From Gammaproteobacteria bacterium (GTDB taxonomy: Bacteria > Pseudomonadota > Gammaproteobacteria > HTCC5015): 64,000 nt of DNA. Under the pieces are notes generated by a model. That model was not told where the DNA came from and made no database searches. It saw only the letters and a program-made list of their open reading frames with translations. The translations under genes and the position numbers were made by a program. How positions within the stretch are numbered: the stretch's first letter is position 1; every line of letters starts with the position of its first letter. The stretch lies in contig JANQRI010000009.1 of assembly GCA_028284675.1 (NCBI GenBank), forward strand, positions 1 to 64,000, given 5' to 3'. This document shows positions 17,316 to 24,697 of this stretch, piece after piece.

Positions 17316-18488
17316 TTACTTGCGTGGAATATTATTTCCCATTAAATAATTAGGGTAGCGAAGCATTTCCTGTGTAGGCAGGTTGTAGTAAACATTTTTG
17401 TTATCAGGTTTGTCTATCGTTTTAAAATAAAAAGTTTGGTAATTGCTGTCATTGTTAATCGCATAAGCTTTTCCATGCAAGATTTTTGGTTTCTTGCTAC
17501 CTGCCGGAACAATCGGTATTTTTCTAAGATTTTTTTTCATGGCCTTTTTGTTAAATTCAAAAAGTATGGCTTTTCCCAGCTGCTTGGAGTTGTTGGATAG
17601 TCCATCCAATAAAAAACTCTCCATATTGTCAGTATTCCAATCGTGTTTTTTAATGGGATTGGTCAGCGTGATATACTTGCCTATACGTAGATTACGCAGT
17701 GCGTATTTTTCTCTTCTTTCATAAGCCTTTTTGTATTTTGGATTTTCTATTTTTCTAAGTTGGTATATTTCTTTTACGGATTTTATTTCTGACTCAATGA
17801 TTCCTTCGTCGACTAAAGCATACTTGATGTGAGCTGATGGGCTTTGGTATATAATTCTAAACAGTTTTTTATTATAAAAGCTTTTTGTGTTTTTTCGCTT
17901 TCCAAAATACAGTTGGCCGAATGTGTCTATATGTATTATATTGAGATCAGGGTCAAATGAAAACATTGTGTTTAAGACCAGTAGCTTCTCATCGGTATGA
18001 GTCGCTATATACCCTGTTCGGGGTTTTGATTGTTGTTTTTTGCTATGTATTACTCTAGGTTTTATTTCCAGGTCTTTAAGGTTTGAGGACGGAATATATT
18101 CGACTAGTTTTATGGCGCTGCTGCTTTCCAGCGCGGTTTTTAATGCTCGGTGTGCCTCTGTATGAAAATCAAAATCAATCGTATGTTGGTTATATTTATA
18201 TGCCTTTCTTTGGGCAATTAATGTCTTTTTTAGCGCAATATCGGAGTCTATTTCCGCCCCAATGCCTGCGCCTATAACGCCTCCTAAAATGTATCCGGCA
18301 GCAAAAGTGCTGTTAGTATGTATTATTTGGGCACCAATATTATTCTGAGAGACAATCGATACCACTTTTAGTTTTAAAGGTTCGTGAAACTCTTTTTCCT
18401 GAGGGTTAGTGCTTTTTGCAAATGCGTAATTGCCAGATGTTATTAGTGCAGAAAAAAAAGTAATAAAAAGAATATTGTGCAGATCCAT
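17316..18488 (-). CDS. Exported protein of unknown function, paralog A of a tandem pair
   Basis: 390 residues from the ATG at 18488; I prefer this start to an upstream in-frame one because AAGGG lies ten bases before it, a good promoter sits just behind, and it begins a clean signal peptide (DLHNILFITFFSALITSG, cleavage likely after YAFA). The mature part begins with PLKLKVVSIVSQNNIGAQII, then a glycine-rich GYILGGVIGAGIGAEI patch and the shared block NTMFSFDPDLNIIHIDT, GQLYFGK, KLFRIIYQSP. No catalytic motif is evident. Predicted location is the periplasm or envelope. With its paralog it forms an AT-rich patch between truA and rsmE that looks recently acquired or fast evolving. Confidence 0.75.
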   Translation of the reverse strand: MDLHNILFITFFSALITSGNYAFAKSTNPQEKEFHEPLKLKVVSIVSQNNIGAQIIHTNSTFAAGYILGGVIGAGIGAEIDSDIALKKTLIAQRKAYKYNQHTIDFDFHTEAHRALKTALESSSAIKLVEYIPSSNLKDLEIKPRVIHSKKQQSKPRTGYIATHTDEKLLVLNTMFSFDPDLNIIHIDTFGQLYFGKRKNTKSFYNKKLFRIIYQSPSAHIKYALVDEGIIESEIKSVKEIYQLRKIENPKYKKAYERREKYALRNLRIGKYITLTNPIKKHDWNTDNMESFLLDGLSNNSKQLGKAILFEFNKKAMKKNLRKIPIVPAGSKKPKILHGKAYAINNDSNYQTFYFKTIDKPDNKNVYYNLPTQEMLRYPNYLMGNNIPRK

Positions 18489-18511
18489 AGTGTTATAGCC
18501 CTTAAAATATA

Positions 18512-18539
18512 ATAATAGGGCAGCAGTATAAAAAGCCAA
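18512..18539 (-). promoter_or_regulatory. Predicted promoter of the AT-rich paralog pair
   Basis: Read on the minus strand: TTGGCT (18539-18534), a 16-bp spacer and TATTAT (18517-18512). The start of transcription would fall about 10 bp further on, directly before the AAGGG ribosome-binding site of the 17316-18488 gene. Confidence 0.45.
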
Positions 18540-18784
18540 TACTTAAATATGGAATTGTATTTATAGCGCCCGATTTTTTATTGTAACTTCATTTTTAAAA
18601 ACAGTAATGAAGCCTTTATTTATTGTTTCTGATGATAATAGCGGTTTCCCTGTTTTTCAAGCCTCATTTTGAGTTGTGGGCTTTTTTTGTTTATTAGTAA
18701 GATAAAGTGTAGTTTTTGGAGAGGTTTTCGATTGGTTGGAATTGATTTATTATTTCATTGATTTCATCTGTTGAACTTAAGCAT

Positions 18785-19498
18785 CTATATTTGATGCAGC
18801 GATATTGTGATCGCCGCAATTGCCGCAGTTTCTGTTCTGAGTATTCGTGGACCCAGGTGTCTGGTTCGGCAGCCCTGGTTGATAGCGGTGGCAATTTCCT
18901 GCTCACTGAATCCGCCTTCCGGACCGATGATGATGTTTATAGTGTCGTTCTTTGTATTGTTTTGCAGCGGTTTTTTGGCTTCCGGGTTCAGGATATAGCT
19001 GTAGTGATTATCCGTAAGTGTACCTAACCATGTATGAAATGCTACCGGTTCATTGATTTGCGGTATGATGCTGCGACCGGACTGTTCGCAGGCGCTGATA
19101 ATGATGCCTTGCCAATGCTGCATTTTTTTTGCATACCGGTTAACCGGTAAAGCGGCGCTTCTTTCGGTGATTAACGGGGTAATACGCCTAACACCCAGCT
19201 CAACGGATTTTTGAATTGCCAGATCCATCCTGTCGTTACGTGACAGGCCCTGTAATAAATGTATGGCGATTGGAGATTCACGGTTATTGGTTTTGTATTC
19301 TGTTATTTCAGCGCGCGCTATTTTTTTGTCGATGATCAGTTTTGCAGAGTATTCGCCGGATTCGCCATTGAATAAAACGATGGGGTTGCCGGATTTAAGC
19401 CTTAGTACATTCAGCAGGTGATGGGTAACGCGTTGGTCCAGTTCAATAATCTGACCGGGTTGCATGGGTGCAGGCAGGTAGGCGCGGGGGATTCTCAT
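18785..19498 (-). CDS. rsmE: 16S rRNA (uracil-1498-N3)-methyltransferase
   Basis: Methylates U1498 of 16S rRNA. The 237-residue protein shows the N-terminal MRIPRAYLP start, a PUA-like region (FNGESGEYSAKL), and the SPOUT/knotted SAM-binding region IIIGPEGGFSEQEI with the final LGPRILRTETAAIAA motif. It lies 12 bp downstream of bioA on the same strand, so it probably ends the minus-strand transcript that begins in the metK/ahcY region. Confidence 0.95.
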   Translation of the reverse strand: MRIPRAYLPAPMQPGQIIELDQRVTHHLLNVLRLKSGNPIVLFNGESGEYSAKLIIDKKIARAEITEYKTNNRESPIAIHLLQGLSRNDRMDLAIQKSVELGVRRITPLITERSAALPVNRYAKKMQHWQGIIISACEQSGRSIIPQINEPVAFHTWLGTLTDNHYSYILNPEAKKPLQNNTKNDTINIIIGPEGGFSEQEIATAINQGCRTRHLGPRILRTETAAIAAITISLHQI

Positions 19499-19510
19499 TT
19501 TGGTGCGCGC

Positions 19511-20860
19511 TTAGTCGCGGGTTGCGATATCGATGCCTTCGGTTGCAACTTTAACCATTTGATCAATCTCATCAGGGGTGATGATATAAGGCGGCATAAA
19601 GTAAATAACATCCCCCAAAGGCCGCAGCAGCATATTATTTTTTAAGCCATGCTGATATACGCGCAGGCCCCGGCGTTCCTGCCAGGGGTAAGGGCTGCGG
19701 GTTTTTTTGTCCTGTACCATTTCGATCGCGGTTATCATGCCGTGCTGCCGTACTTCCGCAACATGCGGGTGCGTTTTCAGGTGTTCGGTAGCCTGCCGGA
19801 TATGGTTGGCGAGTTTTTGGTTTGCAGCGATAACATTGTTTTTTTCGAAAATGCTGAGTGTTGCCAGTGCCGCACTGCAGCCGATTGCATTGCCGGTATA
19901 ACTGTGTGAGTGCAGGAATGCTCTTAGGGTCTGGTAGTCGTCATAAAATGCTTCGTATATTTTGTTAGGTGTGGCAACAACGGATAACGGCAGGTAACCG
20001 CCGGTCAGCCCTTTCGACAGGCAGATAAAATCAGGGCTGATATCAGCCTGTTCGCATGCGAATAATGTTCCGGTACGGCCGAAGCCGACTGCAATCTCAT
20101 CAGCGATCAGGTGTACATTGAATTCGTCGCAGGCTTTTCTGAGCAGTTCCAGGTAGACCGGCTCATACATGCGCATGTAGCCGGCGCATTGTACCAGTGG
20201 CTCGATAATAACCGCGCAGGTCTCATGATGATGTTGTTCGAGTGTCGCACGCATTGGCTCGAACATGCGGCGTGTATAAGCTTCCGGGCTTTCGCCTTCC
20301 GCGCGATGGAAGCAGTCAGGTGACGGTACGGTGATAACATCCATCAGCAGCGGCGCATAGGTGTCTTTATAGAGTGTGACATTGCCGGCAGCCAATGCGC
20401 CCAGGGTTTCGCCGTGATAACTGTTTTCGAGAGTGATAAACCGGGTTTTTTTTGTGAAGTCGAGATTGCGCCAGTAATGAAAACTCATTTTCAATGCGAC
20501 TTCAATCGCCGATGAACCGTTGTCGGCATAAAAGCAGCGATCGAGCCCGGAGGGCAGTAACGCGATGAGTTTTTCGGATAATTCGATAACTGCTTCATGG
20601 GTGAAGCCGGCAAGCAGCACATGCTCGAGTTTTTCCGTCTGCTGCTGAATTGCAGCATTGATTTCGGGATTGCTGTGGCCGAACAAATTCACCCACCAGG
20701 AGCTGATCGCATCCAGGTAGCGGTTACCGTTAAAGTCTTCCAGCCAAACACCTTCTGCCTGTTTGATCGGTATTAACGGCAGCCACTCATGGTCTTTCAT
20801 CTGTGTGCACGGATGCCACAGCACGGACAGGTCGCGACTGATAATTTCTTCGTTATTCAC
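19511..20860 (-). CDS. bioA: Adenosylmethionine-8-amino-7-oxononanoate aminotransferase
   Basis: A PLP enzyme that aminates KAPA to DAPA in biotin synthesis, using SAM as the amino donor. At 449 residues it has the class III aminotransferase blocks: LWHPCTQMKDHE at the N-terminus, DAISSWWVN, FYADNGSSAIEVALKM, the SYHGETLGALA region, IADEIAVGFGRTGT and the PLP-lysine loop LSKGLTGGYLPLS. It follows metF by 41 bp. Placing a SAM-consuming enzyme beside metK/ahcY/metF is notable, and biotin genes bioH and bioC are found at 50-52 kb. Confidence 0.96.
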   Translation of the reverse strand: MNNEEIISRDLSVLWHPCTQMKDHEWLPLIPIKQAEGVWLEDFNGNRYLDAISSWWVNLFGHSNPEINAAIQQQTEKLEHVLLAGFTHEAVIELSEKLIALLPSGLDRCFYADNGSSAIEVALKMSFHYWRNLDFTKKTRFITLENSYHGETLGALAAGNVTLYKDTYAPLLMDVITVPSPDCFHRAEGESPEAYTRRMFEPMRATLEQHHHETCAVIIEPLVQCAGYMRMYEPVYLELLRKACDEFNVHLIADEIAVGFGRTGTLFACEQADISPDFICLSKGLTGGYLPLSVVATPNKIYEAFYDDYQTLRAFLHSHSYTGNAIGCSAALATLSIFEKNNVIAANQKLANHIRQATEHLKTHPHVAEVRQHGMITAIEMVQDKKTRSPYPWQERRGLRVYQHGLKNNMLLRPLGDVIYFMPPYIITPDEIDQMVKVATEGIDIATRD

Positions 20861-20901
20861 GATTTTAGGTTTCTTCCGCTGGATAGAGTGCGGTGATTAT
20901 A

Positions 20902-21747
20902 CTACAGATTGAGATTCTGCCAGATTGTCATCGTTGGTTCGGTCTGGTTCATCGAGTAGAAATGCAGGCCGGGTGCGCCGGCATTCAGTAGTTGCTCGCA
21001 GAGCCGGGTGACTACATCGATGCCGAAGGCTTTGATTGAATCGTCGTCATCCTGATAAGTTTCCAGCTGTTTTCTGATCCAGCGGGGAATTTCGGCGCCG
21101 CAGGCGTCTGAAAAGCGCGCGAGGCGCGCATAGTTGGTAATCGGCATAATCCCCGGAACGATGGGGATCGTCACACCGGCCTGTTCGCAGCGGTCGATAA
21201 AGTAGAAATAGGCATCCGGGTTGTAAAAGTATTGTGTGATGGCACTGTCTGCGCCGCTGTTGACTTTTTTTACAAAGTTTTCGATATCCTGTATCGCGTT
21301 CGGGCTTTGCGGGTGCAGCTCCGGGTATGCGGCAACCTCGATAAAAAAGTGATCGCCGGTGGTTTCGCGAATATACGCAACCAGTTCATCAGCGTAACTG
21401 AACTCGCCTTTTTCGTAAGTTCCGGAGGGCATATCTCCGCGTAATGCGACGATATGCGCAATACCTGCGTCTTTGTAAGTGTGTAACAGCTCTTTGATTT
21501 CGGCTTTGGTTGAGGCAATACAGGAAATATGCGGTGCAGCATCGCTGCCGTGTTTTTTAATGTCCAGCACGGTTTCCAGAGTGCGATCGCGCGTTGAGCC
21601 TCCGGCACCGAAAGTTACCGAGAAAAAACGGGGTTTTAGTTCCGCAAGCTGCTCATGAACTATCTGCAGTTTTTCCATGCCTTTAGGTGTTTTAGGCGGG
21701 AAAAACTCAAAGCTGTATGTTTTGGGGTGTGCTTTTTGTGTTTTCAT
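20902..21747 (-). CDS. metF: 5,10-methylenetetrahydrofolate reductase
   Basis: Reduces 5,10-methylene-THF to 5-methyl-THF, the methyl donor for methionine synthesis, with FAD and NAD(P)H. The 281-residue TIM-barrel protein has YSFEFFPPKTPKG, FGAGGSTRDRT, HIVALRGDMPSG and ITQYFYNPDAYF, all standard. It lies downstream of ahcY with a 59-bp gap containing a strong hairpin, so read-through from the riboswitch-controlled ahcY promoter is likely; ahcY-metF is a known SAH-riboswitch operon arrangement. Confidence 0.96.
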   Translation of the reverse strand: MKTQKAHPKTYSFEFFPPKTPKGMEKLQIVHEQLAELKPRFFSVTFGAGGSTRDRTLETVLDIKKHGSDAAPHISCIASTKAEIKELLHTYKDAGIAHIVALRGDMPSGTYEKGEFSYADELVAYIRETTGDHFFIEVAAYPELHPQSPNAIQDIENFVKKVNSGADSAITQYFYNPDAYFYFIDRCEQAGVTIPIVPGIMPITNYARLARFSDACGAEIPRWIRKQLETYQDDDDSIKAFGIDVVTRLCEQLLNAGAPGLHFYSMNQTEPTMTIWQNLNL

Positions 21748-21759
21748 ATTGTATGCGGG

Positions 21760-21788
21760 CCGGCCCGTTTTTTATCACAACGGGCCGG
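21760..21788. other. Strong hairpin between ahcY and metF
   Basis: CCGGCCCGTT (21760-21769) and AACGGGCCGG (21779-21788) form a perfect 10-bp stem with a 9-base loop. A T-run follows only when read on the plus strand, opposite to the genes, so it is not an ordinary terminator for ahcY. It may be a partial attenuator, an mRNA-stabilising structure, or a barrier to antisense transcription. Confidence 0.5.
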
Positions 21789-21806
21789 TACTTTTTCCAG
21801 GCGCTA

Positions 21807-23222
21807 TTAGTAACGGTAGTGCTCAGGCTTGTAAGGCCCATCCACCGGCACGCCGATGTAATCGGCCTGCTCTTTGGAGAGCTCCGTTAAGTGCGCGCCG
21901 ATTTTTTTCAAATGCAGTCGTGCAACTTTTTCATCGAGTTTTTTCGGCAATACATACACTTTGTTTTGGTATTCTTTGCCATTGAGCCATAACTCGATTT
22001 GTGCCAATACCTGATTGGTGAATGAATTGGACATTACAAAGCTCGGATGTCCTGTTGCACAGCCGAGATTGACGAGCCTGCCTTCAGCCAGCATGATCAA
22101 ACGTTTGCCGTCCGGGAAGATTACATGGTCGACTTGCGGTTTGATGTTTTCCCAGGTGTATTCTTTCAGTCCTGCAATATCTATTTCATTATCGAAATGA
22201 CCGATGTTACAGACAATCGCCTGATCTTTCATCGCTTGCATATGATCACGGCTGATTACATGATAGTTGCCGGTCGCTGTTACAAAAATATCGGCCTCAG
22301 GTGCGGCCTCATCCATGGTAACTACCCGGTAACCTTCCATTGCAGCCTGTAATGCATTAATCGGATCGATTTCAGTAACCCAGACAATTGCGCCCAGGCC
22401 GCGTAATGACTGCGCGCAGCCTTTACCGACATCGCCGTAACCGCAGACTACTGCGATTTTTCCGGCGATCATTACATCGGTGGCACGTTTGATGCCATCG
22501 ACCAGTGATTCACGACAGCCGTAAAGGTTGTCGAATTTGGATTTGGTGACCGAATCGTTGACATTGATGGCCGGAAATATCAGTTCGCCGTCTTTTTCCA
22601 TTTGATACAGCCTATGCACACCGGTGGTGGTTTCTTCAGTGACGCCCTGAATATTGCCGAGCGTGGTTGAGTACCAGTCAGGTTGTGTGCTCAGACGTTT
22701 TTTAATCGCGGCAAATAGCGCTTCTTCCTCTTCACTGCCTGGGTTATCGAGCAGCGAGGCGTCTTTTTCAGCTTTCGCACCAAGCACAAGCAGCAGGGTT
22801 GCATCACCACCATCGTCCAGAATCATATTCGGCGCACCGCCGTCATGCCATTCGAAGATTTTATGTGTGAATGCCCAATACTCATCCAGTGATTCGCCTT
22901 TATAGGCATATACCGGAATTTGGCTTGCTGCGATTGCGGCTGCGGCGTGATCCTGTGTAGAAAAAATATTACAGGAGGCCCAGCGTACTTCGGCGCCTAG
23001 CGCAGTCAGTGTTTCAATCAACACCGCAGTCTGGATGGTCATATGCAGGCTGCCTGCGATGCGGGCACCTTTTAAAGGTTGTTGGCTGCCGTATTCTTCG
23101 CGTAACGCCATCAATCCGGGCATTTCGGTTTCGGCAATGGCGATTTCTTTGCGGCCCCAGTCGGCCAGTTGAATATCGGCAATATTACAGTCGGTAAACA
23201 GATTATCAGCAATAGCACTCAT
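21807..23222 (-). CDS. ahcY: Adenosylhomocysteinase (SAH hydrolase)
   Basis: Hydrolyses S-adenosylhomocysteine to adenosine and homocysteine, relieving product inhibition of methyltransferases. 471 residues. Family motifs: ADWGRKEIAIAETEMPGLMA, DDGGDATLL, the catalytic lysine region NVNDSVTKSKFDN, the NAD-binding VVCGYGDVGKGCAQSLRG and the C-terminal PYKPEHYRY. It carries the ~40-residue insert typical of the longer proteobacterial form. A clear ribosome-binding site (AAGGAGAG) lies 7 bp upstream. Expression is probably controlled by the SAH riboswitch directly upstream. Confidence 0.97.
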   Translation of the reverse strand: MSAIADNLFTDCNIADIQLADWGRKEIAIAETEMPGLMALREEYGSQQPLKGARIAGSLHMTIQTAVLIETLTALGAEVRWASCNIFSTQDHAAAAIAASQIPVYAYKGESLDEYWAFTHKIFEWHDGGAPNMILDDGGDATLLLVLGAKAEKDASLLDNPGSEEEEALFAAIKKRLSTQPDWYSTTLGNIQGVTEETTTGVHRLYQMEKDGELIFPAINVNDSVTKSKFDNLYGCRESLVDGIKRATDVMIAGKIAVVCGYGDVGKGCAQSLRGLGAIVWVTEIDPINALQAAMEGYRVVTMDEAAPEADIFVTATGNYHVISRDHMQAMKDQAIVCNIGHFDNEIDIAGLKEYTWENIKPQVDHVIFPDGKRLIMLAEGRLVNLGCATGHPSFVMSNSFTNQVLAQIELWLNGKEYQNKVYVLPKKLDEKVARLHLKKIGAHLTELSKEQADYIGVPVDGPYKPEHYRY

Positions 23223-23240
23223 CTTACCTCTCCTTAAAGT

Positions 23241-23328
23241 CAGATGAGCGCCGTTGGATTTTTTGAAATGAAACTCCCGCTGAGCCTGGCAAAGTGGCCT
23301 TTGCTGCAGCGCTCCTCAGCCGGGAGTT
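23241..23328 (-). promoter_or_regulatory. S-adenosylhomocysteine (SAH) riboswitch
   Basis: In the ahcY leader on the minus strand. Helix P1 forms between AACUCCCGGCUGAG (from 23328) and CUCAGCGGGAGUU. The conserved GAGGAGCGCUGC, CCAGGCUC and AACGGCGCUCAUC blocks of the SAH riboswitch are all present in order, and GAGCGC can pair with the later GCGCUC to form the pseudoknot. The element ends just before the ahcY Shine-Dalgarno. SAH riboswitches are known to switch on SAH-recycling genes when SAH builds up, which fits ahcY followed by metF. Confidence 0.93.
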
Positions 23329-23375
23329 AAAAAAATGTCAGTTAAAATCAGTCCTCTTTTAAAACCGGTTTTATT

Positions 23376-24545
23376 TTAAGCTGCTGATTTGGCAGCCTCG
23401 CGAAGTATATCGGCCTTATCAGTTTTTTCCCAAGTAAAATTTTCTTCTTCGCGACCGAAATGCCCATAAGCCGCAGTCCCCTGGTAGATTGGTTTTAGCA
23501 GGTTTAACATGGTCTGAATACCGTGTGGGCGTAAATCAAAGTATTCCTGCACCAGTCGGACGATCTGCTCGTCGGATATTTTGCCGGTGCCGAATGTATC
23601 AATAGTGATAGAGGTTGGTTCTGCAACACCGATTGCATAAGAGATTTGAATTTCACAACGATCGGCCAGGCCTGCAGCAACGATATTTTTTGCAACATAA
23701 CGTCCGGCATATGCAGCAGAGCGGTCAACTTTAGACGGGTCTTTGCCTGAGAATGCGCCGCCGCCGTGACGTGCCATACCGCCATAGGTATCAACGATAA
23801 TTTTGCGGCCGGTCAGTCCGCAGTCGCCGACAGGGCCGCCGATAATAAATTGGCCGGTGGGGTTGATATGGATTTTGGTATCTTTGCTTAACCAGCTTGA
23901 TGGTAATACCGGTTTGATAATTTCTTCGTGTACCGCCTCATGCAGATCCTGCTGGCTGATATCCGGACTGTGCTGAGTGGATAATACAACCGCTTCGATT
24001 GCAGTTGGGCGACCGTCAACATAGCGCAGTGTGACCTGGCTTTTCGCATCAGGACGCAACCAGGGAAGCTTGCCGTTTTTGCGTAATTCGGCTTGTCGTT
24101 TCACCAGGCGGTGCGAGTAAGTGATTGCAGCCGGCATTAACACATCGGTTTCATTGGTTGCATAACCGAACATCAGTCCCTGGTCACCGGCACCCTGTTC
24201 TTCCGGTTGCTGCCTGTCGACTCCTTGTGCAATATCGGATGATTGCTTACCCAATACATTGATGACTGCGCAGGTTTCCCAGTCGAAACCCATTTCCGCG
24301 CCCTGATAGCCGATGGACTTAACGGTATCTCTGACGATCTGTTCGAATTCGATGTCGGCGGCATTGCTGGTGATTTCTCCGGCAAGCACGACCATTCCGG
24401 TTTTTACCAGGGTTTCACAGGCGACGCGGGCGTTTTTATCCTGAGCGATAATGGCATCCAGAACGGCGTCTGAAATCTGGTCGCACATTTTATCCGGGTG
24501 GCCTTCGGAGACTGATTCCGAGGTAAATACAAAATTCTGGTTCAT
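23376..24545 (-). CDS. metK: S-adenosylmethionine synthetase
   Basis: Makes SAM from methionine and ATP. The start is set at the ATG at 24545, giving 389 residues beginning NQNFVFTSESVSEGHPDK; the longer in-frame extension upstream has no family similarity. Motifs seen: DQISDAVLD, the GAGDQGLMFGYATNET signature, and the GGGAFSGKDPSKVDRSAAY motif. An AGGA lies upstream. It is transcribed toward ahcY with about 150 bp between them that includes the riboswitch, so ahcY probably has its own promoter. Confidence 0.97.
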   Translation of the reverse strand: MNQNFVFTSESVSEGHPDKMCDQISDAVLDAIIAQDKNARVACETLVKTGMVVLAGEITSNAADIEFEQIVRDTVKSIGYQGAEMGFDWETCAVINVLGKQSSDIAQGVDRQQPEEQGAGDQGLMFGYATNETDVLMPAAITYSHRLVKRQAELRKNGKLPWLRPDAKSQVTLRYVDGRPTAIEAVVLSTQHSPDISQQDLHEAVHEEIIKPVLPSSWLSKDTKIHINPTGQFIIGGPVGDCGLTGRKIIVDTYGGMARHGGGAFSGKDPSKVDRSAAYAGRYVAKNIVAAGLADRCEIQISYAIGVAEPTSITIDTFGTGKISDEQIVRLVQEYFDLRPHGIQTMLNLLKPIYQGTAAYGHFGREEENFTWEKTDKADILREAAKSAA

Positions 24546-24606
24546 GCCGATTCCTATGTTGACTCTAAGTGGCTGATTTTTATGCCTAAATGGTATAAAG
24601 CCGCCC

Positions 24607-24612
24607 ATTATA
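24607..24612 (-). promoter_or_regulatory. Possible -10 box of metK
   Basis: TATAAT on the minus strand, about 60 bp upstream of the metK ATG; no convincing -35 box at the standard distance. Confidence 0.3.
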
Positions 24613-24697
24613 GCTGATTCTGGTGAAAGAAATAATTGCTAGCGGGTAAAAAAATTAAAAAACACCGAAATAATGGCTTTGTATTAGGGCGTAAAGA

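Noticed and set aside
18660..18695. AGCC…GGCT followed by a T-run after rsmE as a terminator
   Set aside because: The stem is only four base pairs and the T-run lies in the orientation opposite to both flanking genes.
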